From Dactylonectria macrodidyma (taxonomy: Eukaryota > Ascomycota > Sordariomycetes > Hypocreales > Nectriaceae), in contig JAGMUV010000035.1 of assembly GCA_020744425.1 (NCBI GenBank), forward strand, positions 248,001-312,000: 64,000 nt of DNA, written 5' to 3'. Every line of letters begins with the position of its first letter. Within the stretch, counting starts at the first letter, position 1. The position numbers and the translations under genes were made by a program. Under the pieces are notes generated by a model, which was given only the letters and a program-made list of their open reading frames with translations, was not told the origin of the DNA and did not search any database. Positions 54,701 through 62,874 of this stretch are shown here, piece by piece.

Positions 54701-55814
54701 ATTTCCGAAGGACGAGAAGTTCGTCTTCAGACATCCCGTACAGAGGTCCATGGGGTGGAGTTGTGCCAGGTTGAAGTTCAATTTCGTGGTCGCAGTCTCG
54801 GTGGGGGGGAAGTTTATCTGCCTCAGACTGGTCGAAGACTTTGAGAAATTCATGGTAGTGACGGGGGACTTTTATTGTTGGATCGATCAAGGTTTTAGGT
54901 TCGAGAGCTTTGCGTATGTCTTCCAGTGATGCCCCTGAGAGGTACATATCGGCAGCCATTTTCCGGATTCGAAGGTCTTGTCGGTTCTGGTGTTGAGGGG
55001 GGGAGTGGTTATCTTGAAATCGGAGCTCTCGCTGCATCTTTTGTATGTTGGTGAGTGCGGAATCGAATCGGGGTGTTCTGGCTTCTGCGAATGTGGACAC
55101 TTCGGTGATTACCCCGAGTTCCGCCAGTCTTCGGTCAATCTCGTAAAGTGACAGTGAGAATATAGCCACATCACGTTTTTCAGCTAAGAAATGAAACGCG
55201 GCTGCGCCAACTCTCCGGGGAAGTGGTGGGCGTGGAAGCGTTGACGTAGTAGCTGAAATTGACAGGGGGCAGGTTCCGGCGACTGGCAATTGGAGGTATC
55301 CTTTCGTCAAACAGTGCGTCCGGCAGTGATCGGATTTGAAGGTTACGATATTCTCGCTCCAATTCACGTCAGGGTTGTGATCGGTCAACCAAGGCTTTCC
55401 GAGGATGATGTCGTACTTCCCGAGCTTCGTCACGTAGAAGAGCATCTTTTCCTTATGTCCTTTAATGTCCATGTTAAGTTTCGCTACGTGAGTGACATCG
55501 CCAGCCGAGGAAGGTCTTCCATCGACTACGTTCAGCCGGCGACGAGTTCGTAGTTTGTATAGTGTGAATTTGTTTGTGTGCGCGAAAGACTCGTCTATAA
55601 ATCCCTTTCCGGTAGCACCAGAGTCAAGCATGGAGTGGGTTTTGATTGAGCTTGAATTGCTGTCTTCAGTCAGAGTGCATGGTAATAGCAAGTGAGCTTG
55701 GTTGGTGTCCAGAGAAGAGAGTTGTAGGTCGGCCTTTTTCTTGCGTCTCCTGCGGCGACTTTCGTCGGAGACTATGCTTTTTTCTCCTTGTTGTTCCAGG
55801 GGGCCGTGGGGCAA
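51717..55814 (-). CDS. pol: Pol polyprotein (protease, RT, RNase H, integrase, chromodomain)
   Basis: About 1,365 residues open. Numbering starts from 55814, which is not an ATG because pol is expected to be made by frameshift from gag. Protease: LDSGATG (about 64). Reverse transcriptase: FCVDYRALN (about 408) and the catalytic YIDDI (about 505). RNase H: VECDASDF (about 650). Integrase: zinc site H...H...CHGC (about 908-950), then Asp in SIDFIGPI (about 978), Asp in VSDRGPLF (about 1036) and Glu in QTEIANSFLE (about 1075). Chromodomain: WAIEAILDSKRTKR...WRGFDLKEATWEP (about 1280-1335), which in this class guides integration to heterochromatin. All signature residues are present and no stop is seen, so the element may be active. 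Confidence 0.93.
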   Translation of the reverse strand: MPHGPLEQQGEKSIVSDESRRRRRKKKADLQLSSLDTNQAHLLLPCTLTEDSNSSSIKTHSMLDSGATGKGFIDESFAHTNKFTLYKLRTRRRLNVVDGRPSSAGDVTHVAKLNMDIKGHKEKMLFYVTKLGKYDIILGKPWLTDHNPDVNWSENIVTFKSDHCRTHCLTKGYLQLPVAGTCPLSISATTSTLPRPPLPRRVGAAAFHFLAEKRDVAIFSLSLYEIDRRLAELGVITEVSTFAEARTPRFDSALTNIQKMQRELRFQDNHSPPQHQNRQDLRIRKMAADMYLSGASLEDIRKALEPKTLIDPTIKVPRHYHEFLKVFDQSEADKLPPHRDCDHEIELQPGTTPPHGPLYGMSEDELLVLRKFLQENLDKGFIRASTSPAASPVLFAKKPGGGLRFCVDYRALNAITIKNRYPLPLIQETLSQLSQAKYFTKLDVVAAFNRIRIKEGQEWMTAFNTRYGLFESMVMPFGLSNAPATFQARINEVLRPFLDRYCTAYIDDILIYSNDLASHRLHVKSVLQALEAAGLQLDVKKCEFETTEVKYLGMIISTTGVRMDPEKVDCLVNWETPVNVKDVQAFLGFSNFYRRFIKGFSRIVRPLVALTRKLVKWNWTRSCQEAFDMLKNNFTSAPILRHFDPTKEVFVECDASDFVSSGILSQEDDHGVLHPVAFMSKKYDPAECNYEIYDKELLAIVRCFECWRPELQGAHHPITVITDHANLRYFMTTKQLSRRQVRWSEFLSQFQFAIKSIPGKENGKPDSLTRRSQDLPKDENDDRIQYQQQSLLKPHNIDRSVQEQMKLDPELSELFANLCWEQDIALCPAILDDIQPEPIDHKITRLLDKGYEDDEWWMKIRDEMLKPHGIPHSKEVSLSDCAIHEGRLYFRERLYVPEGELRTLLIQLAHDSVESGHPGKNKLYELISRSYWWPRLNADTKQFTRNCHGCLRNKTSRLRYQGTLKPLPIPLQRWRDLSIDFIGPIQPTARGFNAIMVVVDRLSKDRHFTPCRTDMNAYDLAMLFVRDVWKLHGLPDSIVSDRGPLFVSEFWKAVCHRLQINISLSTAYHPETDGQTEIANSFLEQYLRQYVSFAQDDWDEWLPLAEFAARNVVNDSTGMSPFFANTGYHPRMSFGPPRAIPRAASKDLAERCKEGNDFAAKMQEITDLLRTNLLSAQASQEQFANANRSPAPAYRVGDMVLLSTRNITSARPIPKLDHKFIGPFRIERVLNTHSYQLKLPHELDSIHNSFHTSLLRPSPNDPLPGQRNPPPPPITLDAKGEKLWAIEAILDSKRTKRKGFQYHILWRGFDLKEATWEPLHNVVNAHIAIKEFEKRYKNKPRPTKQEMQSARLQAKQDVEESEEME

Positions 55815-56923
55815 ACGTGGGGTTTATGATCCGGAGAATTGCACCAATTGCAGAGTCCGTGGGCGGTGCAATAGGCCCTGCGTGCTTCCTTTTCTTCAAG
55901 GGTTCGGGGTTTGCGCCCGGACGCCACGTCTTTGGCCCCCCAGGAGGCGGCGCTCAAATCCATGGCGTCCCCTCCGTTCGTAGTTGTCGGGGTTTGGGGT
56001 CCAGGTGCGGCGGAGACCGTGCTAGCAGGGGTATTGTTGTTGCCAGGCCTCTTCTTATAATAGTCGCCATTGAGCTGGCGACATTCGCTGTCGCATTGCC
56101 TGACGAGTTCGATGAATTCCGCCAAAGTGGTAGGCGTAGCTTTAAGGACCACAAGTCTCCATATGATATCGGGGTGGAGAGCACGCTTCAAGTGAGAGAT
56201 CAAGGATTTGTCTTCGAATTCGGTGAGCTTGGCGACGGCAATCCAGTTAGGCAGGAAGCTTGCGAGTGGCTTGTGGCCTTGTTTCATGTCGTATATCTCC
56301 TTTTGTGCAGTGGCGGCCGGGTCAACATCACCGTAAACTGTCTTCAAGGTTGTGATAATAGCTTCGACGTTCGTAAACTTGACGATTCCGTGTGATACGT
56401 TGTAGCTGACTTGGGCGTGGGCGTCTCCACTAAGGCATGAAATGACGAACCCCATTCGTTCTGTTTCATCTGTCCACCAGTCTCTGTTCATGTGTAATTT
56501 GAGCTCGAGTTTCTGTAAGAATTCCGGCAATTCTTTCGGGTTGTCTCCATTAAATGGATCTGGTTTGGGGTGTTCGGCGGAGCGTTGGCGATGGCTTCCT
56601 CCTGTGGCAGCCATTGCCTTGTATGCCTCTATTTGTCCTGCCATGTGGGAGATTGTATCGTCTTTGTCGTTCGATTCCATGAGGGAGTTGCTTAGGCGAG
56701 TTTGGAGGTCCTCTACTTCTGTACTTGTCTTCGCGGCCGAGGCACGTAGAGAATCGATTACTGTTTGCATACTGTAGGCGGCGTTGCATACGAGGAAGAC
56801 TTCTTTCATGAGGCCGGTGGTGTTGGCTGCGAAGGCATTTCGGAACGTTTCCTCGGTGTTGCTGGCGCTGAGGAGGGGGCAGGGAGGCACTCGATCGATG
56901 GGAGTGGGGGCAGCGTTAGCCAT
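55772..56923 (-). CDS. gag: Gag capsid protein
   Basis: 383 residues from ATG 56923. It has an N-terminal coiled region (about 40-95), a retrotransposon gag capsid domain (about 120-270, including KPDPFNGDNPKELPEFLQKL), a Thr/Pro-rich linker and a CCHC-like knuckle (CNWCNSPDHKPHVC, near 365-378). The protein ends just after a GAG AAA AAA run. Pol overlaps the last 43 bases in the -1 frame. Six A residues (55778-55783 on the plus strand as T) lie three bases before the stop and are the likely slip site. Confidence 0.9.
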   Translation of the reverse strand: MANAAPTPIDRVPPCPLLSASNTEETFRNAFAANTTGLMKEVFLVCNAAYSMQTVIDSLRASAAKTSTEVEDLQTRLSNSLMESNDKDDTISHMAGQIEAYKAMAATGGSHRQRSAEHPKPDPFNGDNPKELPEFLQKLELKLHMNRDWWTDETERMGFVISCLSGDAHAQVSYNVSHGIVKFTNVEAIITTLKTVYGDVDPAATAQKEIYDMKQGHKPLASFLPNWIAVAKLTEFEDKSLISHLKRALHPDIIWRLVVLKATPTTLAEFIELVRQCDSECRQLNGDYYKKRPGNNNTPASTVSAAPGPQTPTTTNGGDAMDLSAASWGAKDVASGRKPRTLEEKEARRAYCTAHGLCNWCNSPDHKPHVCPTAPWNNKEKKA

Positions 56924-56967
56924 GGCGTTATTGGCTTGATGGTGGCGGCTATGGTGTGGGTGGGGTT

Positions 56968-57222
56968 GTTTGGTTGGTTTGGTTGGTTTGGTTGGTTTGG
57001 TTGGTTTGGTTGGTTTGGTTGGTTTGGTTGGTTGGTTGGTTGGTTTGGTTGGTTTGGTTGGTTTGGTTGGTTTGGTTGGTTTGGTTGGTTTGGTTGGTTT
57101 GGTTGGTTTGGTTGGTTTGGTTGGTTTGGTTGGTTTGGTTGGTTTGGTTGGTTTGGTTGGTTTGGTTGGTTTGGTTGGTTTGGTTGTTGGTTGGTTTGGT
57201 TGGTTTGGTTGGTTGGTTGGTT
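56968..57222. repeat. 9-bp minisatellite in the retrotransposon leader
   Basis: About 27 near-perfect copies of GGTTTGGTT (with a few 4-bp GGTT slips) lie between the gag ATG and the 5' LTR. On the minus strand they would encode an NQP repeat. It probably lies in the untranslated leader. It is not the fungal telomere unit TTAGGG. Confidence 0.9.
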
Positions 57223-57362
57223 TGACGGAGGGAGAGAGGTCGAACCTCTGCTTGCAGGGGTGTTGGGGTGAGGTTTTGGCACAGTGGTGACGTTTGGAGG
57301 GGAACTGGCGATATTCACGTCGAGGACAGTGATATGCCGTATCGTGGTATTGGTAAACAATA

Positions 57363-57535
57363 TGTGACGGGACAAGGGCACGAACGAGGTCGAGTGCGAC
57401 TTGGGCAAAATGATTGTTTACGAGGAGAGAAAGAGATTCCTCAGGGGAAACTCTGACTCAAGCTATTTACACGATATTCATAACTTAAGCGAGATCATTC
57501 ATAAAGTATGAAAGTCACCTGATCGTTCCCTCACA
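57363..57535 (-). repeat. 5' LTR
   Basis: 173 bp. Upstream of gag in element orientation and near-identical to 51533-51704. No obvious tRNA-complementary primer site was identified next to it. Confidence 0.95.
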
Positions 57536-57623
57536 ATTGTCCAATCGTTAGCGATGACGCCGAGTTCGCTGAAGGCGGGTTTGGGGTTGGACATGGCAAT
57601 AAACGCGGCGATGCGTTAGGAGC

Positions 57624-59741
57624 CTAGTTACCAACGGAATGTGGTTGTAGACTAGGTCTTGTCGACATGCTTGGTATTGAGAGGGGGGGAAGCGTGACCA
57701 GTCGATAGTCGGGACTCAAGATAGATTCTTGGCAGCCAACTGAGTGTGTATTGTCGGTTAACTGAGACTGGGGTAATGGCTGTGGGGTAGTCTGATTGGG
57801 CGGCATGGGATTGAGGGGCCGTAGTTGATACATTGCTGGTACTGTGAGACCTAAGTTGAGATTTCGCGGAACGGGGAGGACGAAGCTTGATTGGTGAAGG
57901 GGGGAGGACCCGGGTCCTTGTGGTGATCCTGCTTGAATATCGCGTTCATCGTTCGATACGACATTTGATGTATGGGGGTGTTCTTTGTGAAAAGATGTCG
58001 GACCCTCGGCACTATGCGGCTGTCTCAATAGATTGAGGCGCTGATCATCAATCTTAGGTCGCTCTGTAGCCTGCATTGCAACTGGGGGTGACTCCGTGTC
58101 TTTCCCTTGGTCCTTCGCTTGAAATCGAAGTGGGCCTGGTGCAATATGGGCTTGACTTGGATGGATTGGACCGTCTGCTAGTGGTGAAATGCGACTTTGT
58201 CGGCTTGCGGCTGTTCGGGTTCCATCCACTTCCTCCACTGCTGAAGGGCCGTCTTGGTCCAACCACCCATTCAGTCTGCAGCCATCAGCTGCCATTTGGA
58301 GCAATTTTCTATTCCTGAGTGGGCTGTCACGTTCACCTTGGTTGTCTGGGGTTGGAGCCGTGACTGGTTGTACAGATAAAGACATCGAAGGTGAGATGAC
58401 GGGTTCGGGCCGGTCGCCAGCTGGAGGAGTTCCTGTGGCCGCTGCCGAAGCTGCATTGCTGGAGAAATCGCTGATTATGGCTACAACGTTGGGGTTCTGG
58501 TTTTCATGGTGAGTCTTCGGATCGGCACTAGGGTTGTGACGAAAGTCAGCTCTGCTCGATGGTAAGCCCGCCACGCTGTTGGTGCGGCCTTCTTCGGATG
58601 ACAGTGTCGCCTCTTGGTCATCTGATTGACAATTATTTTGGCTGAGGCCAGGTTGGGGATTTGACGGTTCCTCTTGGCTTTGTTCTGCCGGCAAAGCCGC
58701 TGGTGCGGTGATGACCGTAGAATCCAGTGTGTCGATGTCTGCCGGGTTCAGTCTCAATTCCGTTTGTTCCATGTTCTCGAGATTTGAATTCTCGACCTGT
58801 TTGCTTCTTTGGGTCTCCAAAAAATTCAGGACTGATTTGAAGTGAGAAGTTAGCTCGAAGTTGGAATCTTGAGTATTAACAGACTGGAGATCGTTGGCTG
58901 CCACCCAGCCAACAGAGCTTTCGCTCGGAAAATCTAAGCCGTCAAAGTACATGACGGGAAATTGTCGCTCTGTAACCAAAGGACCTCCATCTTCGTAGCC
59001 CTCTTGCCAATCAAGAATACCCGTCTGGGGATCATAAGTGTAACACTGCGGTAGTTGTTCTGTGAGACCTAGGTCCTGGATTGTGCCTGAGAAGCCAATA
59101 TCAATGGGTTGCTCGGTTGCAACTCCAGGGAGAACGAGTACAGCTTGCCACTCCCTGGACTTTGACCAGTATCCGAGATAAATGCCGCCTGGAGTTGGAT
59201 TAACAATTCCATCAAATTGTTTTCGCGGTCTCCGGCCACTCTTGCTCCTACCATTCACACATGCGCTTCCCCTGTTGCCCAACGGCGTGTCTACATGTTG
59301 ATCTGTTTGTTCAAGAAGCGGCGAGACGTGAATGGATTCAGATTTTTTGTTCTTGGTTCGCGTGCGCAACTTTGACGGGTCGTATCCCGTTCGATATGCC
59401 ACCAGACATACCCTATTGTTCTCCTCTGCGAGTTTTGCGCTGCAGTTTAGAACACGAACACCGAGGTGTTTGATGGCCATTTCGTGATCTTTAGGCAGCT
59501 TACCGTGAGCCCTCCCGTTGAGATGCTTGGCAGCCGACATGATGGGATGATGTTTGAAACTGAGTCCGTGCTCATCGCACAGAAGAATGTACCACTCGTC
59601 ACGGAACTGGACTATTGTATGCTTTATAGCGGCATTCCCATCTTGGAAGACCTCATCGAACTCGATGGTTCTTTTGGTCTCTGCAGGCTCAGTTTGCTCC
59701 ATTCGGGCACGTTTATGTTTACCTGAGACGATAGATCCCAT
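57624..59741 (-). CDS. Nuclear-type protein with a C2H2-like finger, function unknown
   Basis: 705 residues from ATG 59741 in a single exon. Residues about 48-80 (WYILLCDEHGLSFKHHPIMS followed by AAKHLNGRAH) have C/H spacing like a C2H2 finger. Basic runs (KHKRARM near the start, KSGRRPRK near 168) could be nuclear signals. The segment GGIYLGYWSKSREWQAVLVL (about 188-207) looks like a small beta-barrel of Tudor/PWWP type, though this is only a visual impression. From about 330 on the protein is low complexity, rich in Pro, Ser, Gln and Asn. It is read in the same direction as the coiled-coil gene 43 bp upstream and near a chromodomain gene, suggesting a chromatin-related set. I cannot name the family. 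Confidence 0.6.
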   Translation of the reverse strand: MGSIVSGKHKRARMEQTEPAETKRTIEFDEVFQDGNAAIKHTIVQFRDEWYILLCDEHGLSFKHHPIMSAAKHLNGRAHGKLPKDHEMAIKHLGVRVLNCSAKLAEENNRVCLVAYRTGYDPSKLRTRTKNKKSESIHVSPLLEQTDQHVDTPLGNRGSACVNGRSKSGRRPRKQFDGIVNPTPGGIYLGYWSKSREWQAVLVLPGVATEQPIDIGFSGTIQDLGLTEQLPQCYTYDPQTGILDWQEGYEDGGPLVTERQFPVMYFDGLDFPSESSVGWVAANDLQSVNTQDSNFELTSHFKSVLNFLETQRSKQVENSNLENMEQTELRLNPADIDTLDSTVITAPAALPAEQSQEEPSNPQPGLSQNNCQSDDQEATLSSEEGRTNSVAGLPSSRADFRHNPSADPKTHHENQNPNVVAIISDFSSNAASAAATGTPPAGDRPEPVISPSMSLSVQPVTAPTPDNQGERDSPLRNRKLLQMAADGCRLNGWLDQDGPSAVEEVDGTRTAASRQSRISPLADGPIHPSQAHIAPGPLRFQAKDQGKDTESPPVAMQATERPKIDDQRLNLLRQPHSAEGPTSFHKEHPHTSNVVSNDERDIQAGSPQGPGSSPLHQSSFVLPVPRNLNLGLTVPAMYQLRPLNPMPPNQTTPQPLPQSQLTDNTHSVGCQESILSPDYRLVTLPPLSIPSMSTRPSLQPHSVGN

Positions 59742-59783
59742 TCTTTTTTTCTAGACATATTAGCGGGGAAGCAGGACTTGAGG

Positions 59784-60398
59784 TTAGGATCGGGGCCTTG
59801 GACTAACGGGATTGATGGACATGGACGAGTTGGTGGGCGTGGTCTGGTCTTCTGTGCTGTCGGGTTCTTGCATGTTGGCATTTTGAGACTCAACATTGGG
59901 CGGTGTATCTGTAGCGTTGTATTGAGATGCTGACTGTGTGTTCTCTTGCGATGTGGCGTCTGTTGGAGCAAGTGGCCCGTTAGCAGGGCTGCGCAATCCT
60001 GGCACAGGCTCCGTTGGGCATTCTTGTAGGGTCTCCGTCACCAAGGATCTCCCAAATATGTCGACCATATCCCTGCAGAGCTTTCTAACTTGTGCTTCCA
60101 GTGAGGCTCTGTACGCCTTGTCGTCTTCCTTGATGGTAGCGGCGTGCTTGAGCTCCAGCTCCCTCAACTGACCACCGAGCTTCAGTGTGCTCTGTTGCAG
60201 GGTTGTAAAGTCTTGCCGGGCGAGGTTGGACGAAACGCGCGCCCACTCCTGCTCAACACTATCCTTCAGCACTGCCACCTGCTCCTGATACAAAAGATGA
60301 GGAGACTTAGTGTCCTCGAGATGTTGGCAGACTTGTGACACGCACTCTTCCATGGCTCTGATCTGGAGCAAGGAGGGTGGGGGATCGGGTTCCGCCAT
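59784..60398 (-). CDS. Small coiled-coil protein, function unknown
   Basis: About 204 residues from ATG 60398. Helical, charged residues 8-125 form likely coiled coils (LQIRAMEECVSQVCQHLED and following). A Pro/Thr/Asn-rich disordered tail follows. Its stop is only 43 bp before the start of the next gene on the same strand, so the two may be co-transcribed or be parts of one spliced gene. An upstream frame on the same strand (60650-60480, starting MTNQHKNNAGTS and ending at a GTGAGT donor) could be a 5' exon, but the phase did not match a simple junction. Confidence 0.5.
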   Translation of the reverse strand: MAEPDPPPSLLQIRAMEECVSQVCQHLEDTKSPHLLYQEQVAVLKDSVEQEWARVSSNLARQDFTTLQQSTLKLGGQLRELELKHAATIKEDDKAYRASLEAQVRKLCRDMVDIFGRSLVTETLQECPTEPVPGLRSPANGPLAPTDATSQENTQSASQYNATDTPPNVESQNANMQEPDSTEDQTTPTNSSMSINPVSPRPRS

Positions 60399-60661
60399 GG
60401 TCTTTGTGGCCGCAGTAAAAACAAAGATTAAGAGGATGGTACCCTGATGAAGTACCAAGACCGTTCCGGGTTGGCTCCTTAAAACTCACGCTCGCTGGTC
60501 GTTGAGACCAGGCGAGATGCGGTTTCAGCTGGGAAGATGAGAGAAGTGCCGGAATCGCGAAAGTTTTGGAGGGCTCTGGGACTGATTGGAGAATGGTCTG
60601 AGACTGATTGGAGAATAGCGGATGTGCCGGCATTGTTTTTATGTTGGTTGGTCATGTCCAC

Positions 60662-60725
60662 ATAGGTAGGTAGGTAGGTTTTTATTCGCCCGGGGAACAC
60701 ACCCTAGAGGGCCTTTGCACTAAGC
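60662..60725 (-). repeat. Retrotransposon-type 3' tail, copy 1
   Basis: On the minus strand it reads GCTTAGTGCAAAGG..., then GCGAATAAAAACC and a (CTAC)n tail. The same block recurs at 62425-62491. An AATAAA signal followed by a simple-sequence tail suggests the 3' end of a 5'-truncated LINE or SINE. Confidence 0.55.
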
Positions 60726-62424
60726 TATATCCACACCTCTGGTTGCCTGGTTCACTAATTCTGACCCTGTCGGTTTCACCGCAACACGTGATGCTGGATG
60801 GCAGGCGATTCCTGAAGTGGGACTCCCCGCTCCTCCTGCGTCCCGTCTCAAAGGTCTCCTCCTTCCCTGTTCGCTTTTGTGGGCAATAAGAATCGGATCG
60901 TAATAAGAGTTTCGCGTCATGTCGCGTCACGTTTGGGCCTCTCGAACCAGCCCCGACCCGACTCCCGAGTCCCCTGGCCGCGTGTGTTGGGCTATCGGCC
61001 TAATCACGCAAGGATTAGTGTGCGGTATCGCCTCTCGGAGAACTAGGTACATGCTTACACGTGTTCGACTCTGTTTTGCGCTAGTGAAGTACTTTTTCAG
61101 CATATGAAGTCTGTTTACTAACCGTTCACACAGTGCAGGAGGTGGGTAATGGTAGTAGAAACACGGCCACACGACGTAGTAGCCTCTCATACTCCATCGG
61201 GAGTAAAAGAACGCAACAGTTATGCCTACGAATCTGCTGAGACCGACTCCGTAAACATGGGCTGTGCTTGTTCTTGCGCAAGTTTTGGGGCTTTCTAACT
61301 GACGAAGGCTGTCACACGCAGCCCGATTTCTGCAGCAAGAGTTGGTCAGACATTCCTAGTGCGGAACCGTAACTCTCTAACTTACACCAATCAATGTTTT
61401 GGATAAAGACGTCAGGCGTGATACCCAGGAATCGACCCACCGGTGATATGAGACCCACTATGTATCAAAACCTGGCCAATCTCCATTGGCCCAGTATGCT
61501 TGGCAGATTTCCACAAGCCACACCTATCCCCTTTGGACAAGCTGGTTCCCAAACAACGTCCGCTTTCCCTGCCAAAAAACCCAGATTACCTCCCTCCTTT
61601 CACTCCAAACTAGACTGTAACTACTTCGAGTCACGCTTACCCTTGGATCAATCCGCTTACGACAGGCTACAATATCTATCTATCTCTTATGTCGAATGCT
61701 CTTTATGCCATGGAGTCTCTGCATTGCTGCGGCCGGCAATTTTCGAGCAAGACTGCCTTATTGAGATCCGTTGTTTGACGGATCAATGGCTATTCCGATC
61801 CATTGGCGGCTGGGATGTGGATGTCTTCTTGTCAATAGCTTCCGCTGGTTAGCGCTAGTCTTTTTATTCTTTAATCAACACAATATACTCATTTCAACAG
61901 AAATGGAAGGCGGAGGGAGGGGGAGTGGAGTGAGGTCAGGGCATCGGGCATGGGCTCGACAGAAACCGTGAGACAGGACTGCCGGGATCAACAAGACAAC
62001 TAGACCAAAGTTGGCCTCATCCAGAATATTTTTGCCATTGGAGCAATTCGCTTACGCCAATGATGCCGAGCGATTTTTGCTGTCATCCGAAACGCGATCG
62101 ATGCCTTAAGAGATTGACGACAATACGAGAACACAACGTCACTACGAGTTCGGGGGATAGTATCAATGGTAGCGTCTCTGTGTTAACAAAGTTTAAAAAA
62201 TCGTTACGAAGGCTCAGGGGAAGGGAAAGGGTCTATGACAGCCAAAGTGGACTCCCTCCCTAATGGAGTATCAAGGTTCGCGCTCGCTGAGTGCACGCTC
62301 ACTTAGCGCCGTAATGTGGAGTACAAGCTGTCAGACAAGGGGGGAGGTCCAGGGGCTAAAACCCTCAACCTTGAGAGACGCCAAGCAACAACAGATTGAA
62401 CACACAGAACATCTGATCAATTGA
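60726..62424. other. Intergenic region between the two tail repeats
   Basis: Separates the divergently read coiled-coil and chromodomain genes. A plus-strand open frame of 152 codons (61394-61852) has no recognisable domain and is not convincing. No other structure was found. Confidence 0.4.
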
Positions 62425-62491
62425 ATAGGTAGGTAGGTAGTAGGTTTTTATTCGCCCGGGGGACACACCCCAGAGGGTCTTTGCACTAAGC
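62425..62491 (-). repeat. Retrotransposon-type 3' tail, copy 2
   Basis: Direct repeat of 60662-60725 with a few substitutions and one more base in the (CTAC)n tail. Confidence 0.55.
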
Positions 62492-62874
62492 CAATTGAAT
62501 AGCCTCGTCTTGGCGTTTCAGAATAAGTCTCTATCTTGTGAAATAATTAGTCATTTTATCGAACCATACCAACTCGAGCCGTGTTACCCCGATCACGTGT
62601 CCGATAGAGGCTCATATCACGTGTGCTCGGGACAATTACGGAGTAAAAAGCATAATCGTGTATCAAACCGATGATCTACCGGCCCGGGCTAGTCAAGAAA
62701 ACAGAGGCTCAACTTCGTTACCCAGTCGAAATCAACGACTTTTGGCTCTTCACCTCACAACTACGAAGCCCCTTCTCTCGTTGCTTTGCTACCCCCGTCA
62801 TTTCACGCACAAGAGTCAATCACTTTCCTGCCACAACGCCTTCAGCCCAACTTATTTTTTTCTCAAGCCGCACG

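Larger units (their letters stand above)
51533..57535 (-). mobile_element. Ty3/gypsy (chromovirus-type) LTR retrotransposon, full length
   Basis: 6,003 bp. The LTRs are 51533-51704 and 57363-57535, with TG...CA ends. A 5-bp target duplication ATTGT lies at 51528-51532 and 57536-57540. Gene order on the minus strand is gag, then pol (PR-RT-RH-IN-chromodomain), with pol in the -1 frame. A purine-rich tract (AAGGGGAGA) precedes the 3' LTR. The two LTRs differ only by a single T, so insertion is recent. Confidence 0.95.

Noticed and set aside
56968..57222. Telomere-like G/T repeat
   Set aside because: The unit is GGTTTGGTT, not TTAGGG, and it lies inside a retrotransposon with LTRs and TSD on both sides.
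56956..57290. Open frames of GWF, LVGLVG or NQP repeats
   Set aside because: They are translations of the 9-bp minisatellite in several frames, not genes.
61394..61852. 152-codon plus-strand open frame
   Set aside because: No domain, no splice context and unremarkable composition. It was kept only as part of the intergenic description.
62671..62874. N-terminal extension of the chromodomain protein
   Set aside because: An open frame with an ATG exists, but the sequence looks like untranslated leader. The ATG at 62875 begins a more typical protein.
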